Below are positions 1 to 6,695 of a stretch of DNA of 64,000 bases, piece after piece. Numbering within the stretch: the stretch's first letter is position 1; the number at the start of each line of letters is the position of its first letter. Made by a program: the position numbers and the translations under genes. Source of the stretch: Motiliproteus sp041586735 (GTDB taxonomy: Bacteria > Pseudomonadota > Gammaproteobacteria > Pseudomonadales > Balneatricaceae); assembly GCA_041586735.1 (NCBI GenBank), contig JBFGZQ010000007.1:1-64000 (forward strand), in the 5' to 3' direction. The notes below the pieces were generated by a model. It saw nothing but the letters and a program-made list of their open reading frames with translations. It was not told the origin of the DNA and made no database searches.

Positions 1-582
1 ACCCGGTTCTGCATGGTGCGCTTTGGCAATGTGCTGGGCTCCTCTGGCTCGGTGGTGCCGCTGTTTCGCGAGCAGATCTGCCGCGGCGGCCCGGTGACCG
101 TGACCCACAAGGACATCACCCGTTATTTTATGACCATTCCCGAAGCCGCCCAGCTGGTACTGCAGGCCGGCGCCATGGGCAAGGGCGGCGATGTGTTCGT
201 GCTGGATATGGGCGAACCGATAAAAATCGTCGACCTGGCCCGCAAGATGGTGCACCTGATGGGACGGGAGTTGAAAGACGAGAGCCATCCCCAGGGTGAT
301 ATAGAAATTCACTACTCCGGCCTGCGCCCGGGCGAGAAACTCTACGAAGAGCTGCTGATCGGCGAGAGCGAACAGCCCACCGAACACCCGCGCATCAAAA
401 CCGCCAGCGAGGTTTTTCTGGAATGGGACGACATGGCACTGCTGCTCGAACGCCTAGACCGCGCCTGCTCAGCAGGACAGCACGAACAGATCCGCAACCT
501 GCTGCTAGAAGCCCCAACAGGCTTCGCCCCCACAGACGGAATAGGGGACCTGGTGTGGGGGAAACAGGCGGGGTCAGGATAG
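1..582 (+). CDS. CapD/WbpM-type NDP-sugar epimerase/dehydratase, C-terminal part
   Basis: The reading frame is open from base 1, so the N-terminus lies outside the window; 193 residues are visible. The segment RFGNVLGSSGSVVPLF, the TRYFMTIPEAAQLV stretch and the RPGEKLYEELL motif are typical of the C-terminal half of membrane-bound polysaccharide biosynthesis dehydratases/epimerases (CapD, WbpM, PglF), which make modified UDP-sugars for surface polysaccharide at the inner membrane. The last residues (AGSG) and the stop lie in a GGGGTCAGGAT sequence resembling the end of the repeat element that follows, so the natural tail may have been altered. A broken N-terminal fragment of the same family sits at 2699-3172. 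Confidence 0.85.
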   Translation, partial: TRFCMVRFGNVLGSSGSVVPLFREQICRGGPVTVTHKDITRYFMTIPEAAQLVLQAGAMGKGGDVFVLDMGEPIKIVDLARKMVHLMGRELKDESHPQGDIEIHYSGLRPGEKLYEELLIGESEQPTEHPRIKTASEVFLEWDDMALLLERLDRACSAGQHEQIRNLLLEAPTGFAPTDGIGDLVWGKQAGSG

Positions 583-584
583 AA

Positions 585-752
585 GGGGTCAGGTCTTGAA
601 TTTTGCATTTTGGGGTGCGAAACACAGCATGATTGGCCGAACAACGGTGCGGGGGGGGGGGGTGCATCTATTGATGCGGTTCGCAAGCTCACCAGCATCC
701 TACGGGTTGGTGCGGTTCGTGCCATGCCGTGCAAAATTCAAGACCTGACCCC
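585..752. mobile_element. Type A non-autonomous element, complete (A1)
   Basis: A 168-bp element with inverted ends: left end 585-607 begins GGGGTCAGGTCTTGA, right end 730-752 finishes CAAGACCTGACCCC, perfect 23-bp complements. The interior carries the words CAGCATGATTGG and TATTGATGCGGTTCG shared by all type A copies, plus a G-run of about ten bases. A second GGGGTCAGG lies 15 bp before the left end (570-578), a junction duplication seen at other copies. Together with the promoter region to 941 this fills the gap between the first gene and the first toxin-antitoxin module. Confidence 0.85.
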
Positions 753-941
753 CAAGAATGAGCATGCTTTACAGGCACTCACTCAGCACCAACCTACCTC
801 AGCACCAACCTGACGAACTATCGTTCGCGGTCATCAACCTGAATAAATTTTAATTAGTTATCTGCAGACTTGAATAGCACATGGGTTTACACTTGATAAA
901 AAATATTAACAAATGGAAACTAATGTTGAAGGAGTGTAGAC

Positions 942-2006
942 ATGATTGGTGAGAGAATCGAGCGGGCAAGAAATGCTGCTGGGCTCAGTTTGAGAGAGCT
1001 AGGCCACATACTGGGTATTAGTCATACCGCAGTCAGGAAATATGAAAAAGAAAATCTGATGCCGTCGTCCAAGCAACTGCTACAGCTTGCTAAAGCTGTT
1101 GGTGTGCGCACTGATTATTTCTTTCGGCCTGTTGAAGTAAAAATTGAAGGCATCGAATATCGCAAGCGATCAAATATCACTCAGAAAGTTCTTAAACGCA
1201 TCACTTCTGATGTATATGAACAAGCTGAGCGCTGGGAAGAGTTGCTAGGTTTATATCCACAGCAGCCGATTCCTGACTTTGCATTACTGGACGAGCTACC
1301 CGCTATAGTTGCTGATGGTGAAGCCATTGAATCAATTGCAGAGCAAATGCGCCATGCTTGGGAGTTAGGGTTAAATCCGATTTCTGATTTAATAGATACT
1401 CTTGAATCTCGTGGCATTATGGTCATCGTTTCTCCCATTGATGCAGGAAAGAAGTTTGATGGCTTAGCTGGGACTATTGGTGATAAACCTATAGTGGTTG
1501 TTTCAGCGGAGTGGTCTGGGGATCGTCAACGTTTCACTCTAGCCCATGAGCTTGGACATTTAGTGCTTCACGGCAGATTACCCGAGGGCATGAAAGAAGA
1601 AGCTGCGTGCAATCACTTTGCTGGAGCCTTCTTGCTACCAAAGTCAGCTGTACTTGATGCTTTTGGTTCGCACCGTCGCGCTATTGACCTGAATGAGTTA
1701 TCCATGCTTAAAGAAGAATTCGGACTTAGCATGAGCTCCATTCTATATAGAGTCGCCCAGTGTGGCGTAAAATCTGACAGTTACAGGAAACACATGTTAA
1801 TTTTTTTCAGCCAAAAAGGTTGGTGTAAAAATGAACCTGGTATGCCATACCCTGCTGAAAAGACTTGGCTATTTCCGCGCCTTGTTTACCGCGCATTCTC
1901 AGAAGAATATATTGGAGAATCCAAAGCAGCTGAGCTGCTAGGTAAATCATTACGGAATTTTCGCATGGATAGCGTCTTAGAGCATGTGAATGCGGGTACT
2001 CATTAG
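942..2006 (+). CDS. Xre-HTH plus ImmA/IrrE metallopeptidase protein, likely antitoxin
   Basis: 354 residues. Residues about 4-60 form an Xre-type helix-turn-helix (SLRELGHILGISHTAVRKYE). Residues about 165-265 are a COG2856 (ImmA/IrrE) metallopeptidase domain with the zinc motif HELGH near residue 204 and the family's FAGAFLLP stretch. This two-domain layout is known in regulators and in antitoxins partnered with a small downstream toxin. An AAGGAG ribosome site precedes the start. The gene overlaps the next one, a PIN-domain protein, by 17 bases, so the pair is probably one transcript. The sequence is visibly more AT-rich than the polysaccharide genes, suggesting transfer. Function as antitoxin is inferred from context. 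Confidence 0.8.
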   Translation: MIGERIERARNAAGLSLRELGHILGISHTAVRKYEKENLMPSSKQLLQLAKAVGVRTDYFFRPVEVKIEGIEYRKRSNITQKVLKRITSDVYEQAERWEELLGLYPQQPIPDFALLDELPAIVADGEAIESIAEQMRHAWELGLNPISDLIDTLESRGIMVIVSPIDAGKKFDGLAGTIGDKPIVVVSAEWSGDRQRFTLAHELGHLVLHGRLPEGMKEEAACNHFAGAFLLPKSAVLDAFGSHRRAIDLNELSMLKEEFGLSMSSILYRVAQCGVKSDSYRKHMLIFFSQKGWCKNEPGMPYPAEKTWLFPRLVYRAFSEEYIGESKAAELLGKSLRNFRMDSVLEHVNAGTH

Positions 2007-2472
2007 TGACGCAAATATCATTATCGACATGGAAGATTGTAGCCTCACGGCTCAGATGTTGAAGCTACCTTATCAATTTCTGGTTCCTGACTTGCTTTAT
2101 GCCAGCGAGCTTGAAGAGCACCACCCGGAATTGCTTGATCAGGGTTTAGAGATTGTTGAGCTTAGCTCTGAAACGATGTTACGGGCTTACAACTTAGAGC
2201 AACAGTACCGCAAGCCCAGTATCAATGATTGTTTTGCTCTTGCTGCAGCCGAGCAGGAGAGATGCCCGCTGATTACCGGTGACGGCGCTCTGCGCAAAGC
2301 GGCATTGAATGAGAATGTCGAAATACACGGTACGCTCTGGGTGATGGAGGAGATGGTAATCAATCAGTTGATCACCGTTGATGATGCCGCTGCAGCTTTT
2401 GAGAGGCTCAAAGAGCAAAATTGTCGCTTGCCATGGAGTGACGTAAGTAAGCTACTCGAACGACTGAGATAG
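1990..2472 (+). CDS. PIN-like domain protein, putative toxin nuclease
   Basis: 160 residues. The N-terminus SDANIIIDME and the later INDCFALAAAE and LITGDGALRKAA segments give the acidic residues (near D7, D79 and D97) expected of a PIN-fold, Mg-dependent RNase. PIN proteins are the toxin half of many type II modules. The start ATG lies inside the end of the upstream Xre-ImmA/IrrE gene, implying translational coupling. A tandemly duplicated junction and a repeat element begin 6 bases after the stop codon. Target RNA cannot be told from sequence. Confidence 0.75.
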   Translation: MRVLISDANIIIDMEDCSLTAQMLKLPYQFLVPDLLYASELEEHHPELLDQGLEIVELSSETMLRAYNLEQQYRKPSINDCFALAAAEQERCPLITGDGALRKAALNENVEIHGTLWVMEEMVINQLITVDDAAAAFERLKEQNCRLPWSDVSKLLERLR

Positions 2473-2477
2473 GCTAT

Positions 2478-2509
2478 CAGAACAGCGGGGTCACAGAACA
2501 GCGGGGTCA
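2478..2509. repeat. 16-bp perfect tandem repeat at element left junction
   Basis: CAGAACAGCGGGGTCA occurs twice in direct succession (2478-2493 and 2494-2509). Each copy holds 9 bp of flank plus the first 7 bp of the repeat element. The second copy runs into the full left end at 2503. Confidence 0.9.
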
Positions 2510-2612
2510 GGTCTTGAATTTTGCATTCTGAGGTGCAAGCAGCAGCATGATCGGTCCAGCAACGGTGCGGGGTTTTTGCTCTATTGATGCGGTTCGTACC
2601 TCACCGGCATCC
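2503..2612. mobile_element. Type A element, left part only (A2)
   Basis: The left end (2503-2525) is perfect and the interior matches the other type A copies up to the TACCTCACCGGCATCC segment at about 2612. The right end is missing. What follows (about 2630-2694) looks like a decayed type B element: GGGTCTTTGTTTTTGC at one side, GCTTGCTGCTTGA inside and GCAAAAGGCCAGATCTG at the other side. Confidence 0.75.
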
Positions 2613-2698
2613 TCGCACATCGATCTAAACAGCAGGGTCTTTGTTTTTGCTTTTGATGCTTGCTGCTTGAATCCGAGCGGTAGGGACGCAAAAGGCCA

Positions 2699-3172
2699 GA
2701 TCTGCCTCGTCTGCAAAAACGCCTGGTATCTCTGCTGGTCGACTTGGTGGTGCTGTCGCTGGCTTTTGTGCTGGCGGTGAGTCTGCATAATCAGGTGCTC
2801 ACCACGGTCCCGGAGTGGCATCTGCTATCGGGATTTCTGATTAGCTTGCCGCTGTCGCTGCTGGTGTTCGTGCAGCTGGGGCTGTATCACGCGGTGGTCC
2901 GCCATATGGGGCAGGCGGCGTTGATGGCAATGGTGAAGGGGCTGTCGGTGTATCACCCGGAGCGTATCGCGGCACTGGTGGAGGAGGAGCGCATTCAACG
3001 TATTCTGCTGGCCGTGCCGTCGGCCAGCCGCAGCCGGCGTCGTCAGATTCTGGAGCAGCTGGAGCCGCTGCCGGTGCATGTGCTGTCGATACCGGGTATG
3101 GCGGAGCTGGTGGCGGGGCAGATGAAGATCGACGAGCTGCAGGATGTCAGCATAGGCGGGGTCAGGTCTTGA
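2699..3172 (+). pseudogene. CapD/WbpM-family N-terminal fragment, internally deleted
   Basis: The frame reads from a basic membrane-entry segment (LPRLQKRLVSLLVDLVVLSL) through two hydrophobic stretches to VVRHMGQAALMAMVKG, then jumps to the PERIAALVEEERIQRILLAVPSASRSRRR region. In this family those segments are normally separated by a further membrane portion and the start of the nucleotide-binding domain, so an internal deletion is likely. The frame stops in the left end of the next repeat element, which supplies the tail GGVRS and the stop. No catalytic domain remains. It is flanked by elements on both sides and lies downstream of a C-terminal piece of the same family, so it looks like a captured copy and not simply the other half of one split gene. 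Confidence 0.75.
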
Positions 3173-3282
3173 ATTTTGCATGCTGAGGTGAAAGAAAACA
3201 GCATGATCGGTCTAGCAAGGGTGCGGGGGGGGGTTGCTCTATTGATGCGGTTCGTGCCATGCAAAATTCAAGACCTGACCCC
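3158..3282. mobile_element. Type A element, complete (A3)
   Basis: A 125-bp copy. Left end 3158-3180 and right end 3260-3282 are perfect inverted complements. It is shorter than A1 because the stretch between the two GGTTCGT repeats of the interior is missing. Its left end overlaps the tail of the dehydratase fragment. The right flank CAGGAATG resembles that of A1 (CAAGAATG). Confidence 0.85.
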
Positions 3283-3334
3283 CAGGAATGCTCGCTGCGC
3301 TCGCAATTTGCCGCAGCTACAGGCGTTATGGCGT

Positions 3335-3366
3335 TTGACAAACTCCGTGCCGTACATACACTGTAC
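3335..3366 (+). promoter_or_regulatory. brnTA promoter and operator
   Basis: TTGACA at 3335-3340 and TACACT at 3357-3362 (16-bp spacer) make a plausible sigma-70 promoter. GTACA-N5-TGTAC (3352-3366) is a perfect inverted repeat over the -10 region and a candidate BrnA/BrnTA autoregulatory site. Transcription would start close to the ATG at 3369, so the message may be leaderless. Confidence 0.5.
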
Positions 3367-3368
3367 AT

Positions 3369-3651
3369 ATGATAAGTTTTGACTGGAACAAGTCCAAAGC
3401 TTCGTCGAATCTCAAGAAGCATCACATTTGATGAAGCAAAATCAGTGTTTTATGACGAGTTCGCGCTTCAATTCCACGACGAAGAGCATTCTGAGACAGA
3501 GGCGCGCTTTATTATGCTTGGCATGAGCAATGAATCTAACATTCTCATTGTGTGCCATTGCGAAAGAGATGATGGCAATACCATCCGCATCATCTCAGCC
3601 CGTAAAGCCACCAAAAACGAACGAAAATTCTACGAAGGGTCACGACTATGA
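3369..3651 (+). pseudogene. brnT: BrnT-type RNase toxin, frameshifted
   Basis: From ATG 3369 the frame gives MISFDWNKSKASSNLKKHHI and then TGA. The remainder of BrnT (TFDEAKSVF, then HSETEARFIMLGMS and RIISARKATKNERKFYE) continues in another frame to 3651. BrnT proteins read KHG(V/I)xFEEA at this point, so the gap is best explained by a 5-base deletion at a CAT..CAT microhomology near 3420. BrnT is a RelE-fold ribonuclease toxin neutralised by BrnA. A TTG at 3379 could start a 90-residue product in the second frame but would replace the conserved N-terminal strand. The toxin is probably inactive unless frameshifting occurs. Confidence 0.75.
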
Positions 3652-3872
3652 AAGACGAATATGACTTTTCAAAAATGAAGTCCCGCAAAAACCCCTATGC
3701 CTCCAAGCTCAAGAAGCCTGTCACCATGCGTCTGAGCGAAGACGTAATTGGCTATTTCAAGAGCATGGCTGACGAAACCGGCGTTCCCTACCAAAGCCTC
3801 ATAAACCTGTACCTCCGTGACTGTGTTGCGCACCATCGCAAAATCGACATTTCGTGGCAGCAGCAGCCATAA
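3648..3872 (+). CDS. brnA: BrnA-type antitoxin
   Basis: 74 residues, overlapping the end of brnT by 4 bases (ATGA). It has the BrnA layout: a basic N-terminus, the central PVTMRLSEDVIGYFKSMADE ribbon-helix-helix segment and the SLINLYLRDCV helix. BrnA binds BrnT and represses the shared promoter by its C-terminal DNA-binding fold. The frame is intact although the toxin is broken. A short GGGGTCA remnant of the repeat element (3882-3888) follows. Confidence 0.85.
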   Translation: MKDEYDFSKMKSRKNPYASKLKKPVTMRLSEDVIGYFKSMADETGVPYQSLINLYLRDCVAHHRKIDISWQQQP

Positions 3873-3970
3873 CGAAACAGCGGGGTCAATCTACCTTGGC
3901 ATAACATCATTTATATTTTGCTCACTACTATAAATGGTGTTATCTTTTATGATAACCAAGGAGGGGGTCG

Positions 3971-4295
3971 ATGGCTTGGAGTATCGAGTTTTACACCGGC
4001 GTTATGGATGACATCCTCGCGATGCCGCCAAAAATCCAAGCCAGGACGCTAAAGCTTCTGGAGATGATCGAAGAGCACGGAGCTAATTTAGGATCACCAC
4101 ACACCGAGCCAATGGGTGATGGTCTATTCGAGATCCGCGCCAAAGCTAAAGAAGGCATTGGGCGAGCACTGTTCTGCTACATGGAGGGTGAAAACGTGCA
4201 GATTCTTCATGCCTTCGTGAAAAAAAAGCCAAAAAACAGCGAAGAAAGACTTAACGCTGGCTCGAGCCCGGATGAAAGAGGTAGGCAAATCATGA
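3971..4295 (+). CDS. HigB/Gp49-type RelE-superfamily toxin with A8 frameshift
   Basis: The N-terminal ~85 residues (EFYTGVMDDILAMPPKIQAR, GLFEIRAKAKEGIGRALFCY, ILHAFVKK) match the phage-derived Gp49-like HigB toxin family, a ribosome-dependent mRNA interferase. At 4220-4227 there is a run of eight A. With seven A the frame would continue as SQKTAKKDLTLARARMKEVG and stop at 4293-4295, overlapping the antitoxin ATG: the normal family ending. With eight A the frame instead runs straight into the antitoxin, giving one 200-residue toxin-antitoxin chain (3971-4573). Either a 1-base insertion inactivated the toxin tail, or slippage on the A-run makes two products. Confidence 0.75.
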
Positions 4296-4573
4296 GCAAC
4301 CTACAAGCACTCAAAGACAGAGCACTACAGAACGAGGCTGTTAAAGCTGAATATGACGCCTTGCATGACGAGTTTTCCCTTATCAATCAGCTGCTACAGA
4401 TGCGTAATGCCGCTGGGCTAACGCAGCAGCAGGTTGCTGAGCGAATGGGGACACGCAAGAGCAACATCAGCAGGCTTGAGAAAGGCAGCAACGCTACCGT
4501 TGCCACGCTGGAAAAATACGCCAGCGCTTGCGGCTACCATTTACACGTAGGGTTTGAGCGCCAAACCGCTTAA
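4292..4573 (+). CDS. HigA-type Xre antitoxin
   Basis: 93 residues from ATG 4292, preceded by GAAAGAGG as ribosome site. Residues about 35-90 form an Xre helix-turn-helix (AAGLTQQQVAERMGTRKSNI), the part that neutralises HigB and represses the operon. It is in the same frame as the eight-A version of the upstream toxin, so it can be made both alone and as the C-terminal half of a fused chain. It is intact. Confidence 0.85.
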   Translation: MSNLQALKDRALQNEAVKAEYDALHDEFSLINQLLQMRNAAGLTQQQVAERMGTRKSNISRLEKGSNATVATLEKYASACGYHLHVGFERQTA

Positions 4574-4688
4574 CCTTAGCTCTTGTCGATCGATGACACA
4601 AATCCAATCTCCGCCCCATATAGCTGACACCGGCCCCGCGGAGCGAGCGGTTACGGCAGGAGTGTCTACTTAACGGTTATCCAGACAG

Positions 4689-4727
4689 CTGCTCGTCGAC
4701 TTCAGCTCGCCGGAATTGCTTGGTTAG
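4689..4727 (+). repeat. 39-bp motif shared with 7411-7449, copy 1
   Basis: This copy matches 35 of 39 positions of the segment at 7411-7449. Its centre GTCGAC lies in an imperfect palindrome. It sits downstream of HigA and just before element A4, in a 330-bp stretch (4574-4906) holding no gene; the rest of that stretch is A4 and unassigned sequence. Confidence 0.7.
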
Positions 4728-4737
4728 AGAAAATAGC

Positions 4738-4896
4738 GGGGTCAGGTCTTGAATTTTGCATGCTGAGGCATAAACCGCAGCATGATCGGTCTAGTAAGGG
4801 TGAGGGGAGTTCGCTTTATTGATGCGGTTCGTACCTCACCGGCATCCGGGTTGGTGCGGTTCGTGCCATGCCGTGCAAAAAGAAAGACCTAACCCC
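4738..4896. mobile_element. Type A element, diverged right end (A4)
   Basis: A 159-bp copy. The left end (4738-4760) is perfect. The right end (4874-4896) reads TGCAAAAAGAAAGACCTAAC then CCC and is mutated at several positions. The interior holds both the GATGCGGTTCG and TTGGTGCGGTTCG repeats, as in A1. Confidence 0.8.
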
Positions 4897-4906
4897 GTTG
4901 TTTGTT

Positions 4907-5281
4907 TTAGGCGTGCTTGAGGGGATAGTCCTGAATCAGACTTTCAGTTGGAATATTGAGACGGGTGTGAAGCTTACGAATCATTGGCAGAGTCAACTTG
5001 CGGCGGTAATTCAGCACTTCAGAGACCCTGCCCGAGTGTCCGATATAGGGCACCAGGTCCTTATCATGTAGCCCATATTGCTCCATACGGAAACGAATCG
5101 CCTCGACCGGGTTTGGAGCCGCTATTGGATAATGCTGTGCTTCATAACGCTCAACCAACAGCGCCAGCACATCCAGCTCATCACCTTCTGGCGTGTCGAT
5201 CTGAGCGTCCATCAGATCACCCACGCGCATCAGCGCAATCTCATAGTCAGCTTCGGTTTTAATCGGCTTAATGTTCATCAC
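4907..5281 (-). CDS. higA: HigA-type antitoxin (COG5499 class)
   Basis: 124 residues. The N-terminal half (TEADYEIALMRVGDLMDA, GDELDVLALLVERYE) and the HTH half (LVPYIGHSGRVSEVLNYRRKLTLPMIRKLH) match HigA proteins paired with HigB mRNA interferases. It overlaps the upstream toxin gene by 4 bases, the usual toxin-first order. Both genes are intact. The region 5599-5621 upstream holds a palindrome suited to HigA autorepression. Confidence 0.88.
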   Translation of the reverse strand: MMNIKPIKTEADYEIALMRVGDLMDAQIDTPEGDELDVLALLVERYEAQHYPIAAPNPVEAIRFRMEQYGLHDKDLVPYIGHSGRVSEVLNYRRKLTLPMIRKLHTRLNIPTESLIQDYPLKHA

Positions 5282-5580
5282 ACAGTCTCCGCATCGATTT
5301 CGTCATACTGCTTATGCGTACCGACGAACTTGATATATACAATATGAAAGGGGTAGTTAATCGCCACTACCAGTCGGTAATCATTACCCTTAATATTGAA
5401 CACCACTCGACTGTTCTTCAGGATACTTGCACTCCGAAACTGAGACTTTACCTCTTGAGGTGTGCTCCAGTTCGCTTTGAATGCCTCTTCATGCCAGGCC
5501 TCCAAAGGACCTTTAGAGTCTAGGCACTGTGAATTTGACTCCCAGAACTCACGAATCGTCCGTTTTGAGATAATACGCAT
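5278..5580 (-). CDS. higB: HigB mRNA interferase toxin
   Basis: 100 residues, full family length. The stretch MRIISKRTIREFWE, the ALEAWH-like segment (PLEAWHEEAFKANW), the VVFNIKGNDYRLVVAINY strand and the FVGTHKQYDEIDAET end are typical of HigB, which cleaves mRNA on the ribosome. It is first in a two-gene operon with higA, with a GGAGG-type ribosome site (CAGGAGGGTAA before ATG). A promoter and operator lie immediately upstream. Confidence 0.9.
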   Translation of the reverse strand: MRIISKRTIREFWESNSQCLDSKGPLEAWHEEAFKANWSTPQEVKSQFRSASILKNSRVVFNIKGNDYRLVVAINYPFHIVYIKFVGTHKQYDEIDAETV

Positions 5581-5598
5581 TTACCCTCCTGTCACAGC

Positions 5599-5633
5599 AC
5601 CTCCCATTATGGGAGGGGTGCTTGAAATGTCAA
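5599..5633 (-). promoter_or_regulatory. higBA promoter and palindromic operator
   Basis: On the minus strand TTGACA (5633-5628) and CATAAT (5611-5606) are 16 bp apart. The -10 lies inside the near-perfect palindrome CTCCCATTATGGGAG (extended CACCTCCC...GGGAGGGGTG, 5599-5621). An operator over the -10 fits autorepression by HigA. Confidence 0.6.
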
Positions 5634-5641
5634 GCCTCTTG

Positions 5642-5778
5642 AACCGGAGGGGTCAAACCGGAGGGGTCTTGTATTTTGCCTGCTGAGATGAAAGAAACAG
5701 CATGATCGGTCTAGTAAGGGTGCGGGGTTTTCGCTCTATTGATGCGGTTCGCAAGCTCACCAGCATCCTGATATGCAA
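5642..5778. mobile_element. Type A element without right end, with duplicated left junction (A5)
   Basis: AACCGGAGGGGTCA/T is repeated in tandem (5642-5655, 5656-5669). The second copy leads into a left end with a small deletion (GGGGTCTTGTATTTTGCC, 5663-5680) and a normal type A interior up to about 5778. No right end is present: the next element starts at 5784. Confidence 0.75.
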
Positions 5779-5783
5779 GCGGC

Positions 5784-5932
5784 GGGGTCAGGTCTTGAAT
5801 TTTGTATTCTGAGGTGCGAAACGCAGCATGATTGATCTAGTAAGGGTGGGGGGGGTTCGCATCTATTGATGCGGTTCGTACCTCATGGCATCCTGACTGA
5901 TACGGTTCATGCAAAATTCAAGACCTGACCCC
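5784..5932. mobile_element. Type A element, complete (A6)
   Basis: A 149-bp copy. Left end 5784-5806 (last base A for C/A variant), right end 5910-5932 perfect. It follows A5 head to tail. Immediately right of it TGACCCCTAAGATG is repeated with a 14-bp period. The right end plus that duplication recurs exactly at 6641-6686. Confidence 0.85.
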
Positions 5933-5953
5933 TAAGATGTGACCCCTAAGATG
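5908..5953 (+). repeat. 46-bp direct repeat flanking the Phd-ParE cassette, left copy
   Basis: The right end of A6 plus its duplicated flank (TAAGATG twice). The same 46 bases occur without mismatch at 6641-6686. The two copies bracket one toxin-antitoxin module (unit length 733 bp). Confidence 0.9.
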
Positions 5954-6052
5954 CTAAGATGCTGGCGCCTCCCAAAACACCTGTCTCAGGTTGCGGCGAT
6001 CTTTACGATGACGTACTCTTCAATGTACGTGTAAGTGTACTTTGAGGTGCTT

Positions 6053-6334
6053 ATGTCCAAAGTTAGAGTCGATGAAGATATACGTCCGTTGTCCGAGTTC
6101 AGGGCAAGTGTCGCTTCCTTTGTAAAGCAGATTCACGAGACCCGGCGTCCAATGGTGTTGACTCAGCGGGGTCGCGGTGTAGCGGTCCTAATAGATGTCC
6201 ACGAGTTTGAGCTTATGCAGGAGCGCCTGGAGGTCCTGGCAGACATTTATCGTGCAGAAGAACAACTCGTGGCCGGGGAGGGCGTGCCGCATCATGAAGC
6301 CAAAGAACGAGTGCTAAAGGGGCTTGTTCGGTGA
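6053..6334 (+). CDS. Phd/YefM-family antitoxin
   Basis: About 93 residues from ATG 6053, chosen because GAGG at 6044-6047 is well placed; an upstream GTG at 6035 would add six residues. The RVDEDIRPLSEFRASVASFV and RPMVLTQRGRGVAVLIDVHEFE segments are the Phd/YefM fold, with the disordered toxin-binding tail after it. Upstream, several GTAC half sites (6012-6040) could form the operator. The stop overlaps the toxin start by 4 bases. Confidence 0.88.
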   Translation: MSKVRVDEDIRPLSEFRASVASFVKQIHETRRPMVLTQRGRGVAVLIDVHEFELMQERLEVLADIYRAEEQLVAGEGVPHHEAKERVLKGLVR

Positions 6335-6588
6335 AGGTAGAGTGGTCCCCGCTCGCGTTGGAAAGAGTCGAAGATATCGCGCAATACATCGCCCAAGATA
6401 AGCCAGATGCCGCAGAACGTTGGGTGACCGAACTATTCGACACAGTAGAGCGTCTGGCTGAATATCCAGAAAGTGGCCGGATAGTTCCTGAAGTAGGTAT
6501 TCGCCGAATCAGAGAAGTGATCTTTGGGGCGTATCGTGTGATCTATAGCGTGAAAGACAAGGTCGAAGTTCTGACCGTACGCGCTTGA
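6331..6588 (+). CDS. ParE/RelE-superfamily toxin
   Basis: 85 residues with a GTG start overlapping the antitoxin stop. LALERVEDIAQYIAQDKPDAA, LAEYPESGRIVPEVG and REVIFGAYRVIYSV are signature segments of ParE-type toxins (gyrase poisons or RelE-like RNases). The chain ends at EVLTVRA, a few residues shorter than the usual HGRR-type ending. About 50 bases of unassigned sequence separate it from the element right end at 6643. Confidence 0.85.
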   Translation: MKVEWSPLALERVEDIAQYIAQDKPDAAERWVTELFDTVERLAEYPESGRIVPEVGIRRIREVIFGAYRVIYSVKDKVEVLTVRA

Positions 6589-6640
6589 GTGAAATAAATG
6601 AAGACCAGACATAATCGGGTAGCCGAGGGTCTCTAACCCT

Positions 6641-6686
6641 CATGCAAAATTCAAGACCTGACCCCTAAGATGTGACCCCTAAGATG
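6641..6686 (+). repeat. 46-bp direct repeat, right copy, with solo element right end
   Basis: An isolated right end (6643-6665) with the duplicated TAAGATG flank, identical to 5908-5953. There is no matching left end, so this looks like a junction left by cassette insertion or by recombination at the element end. Confidence 0.9.
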
Positions 6687-6695
6687 TGCGCAGGG

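Noticed and set aside
3290..3345. Possible integron attC site (AGGCGTTATGGCG next to a toxin-antitoxin module)
   Set aside because: The partner inverse core (TAAC-type) and the paired L and R boxes are not found upstream, and no integrase gene is present in the window.
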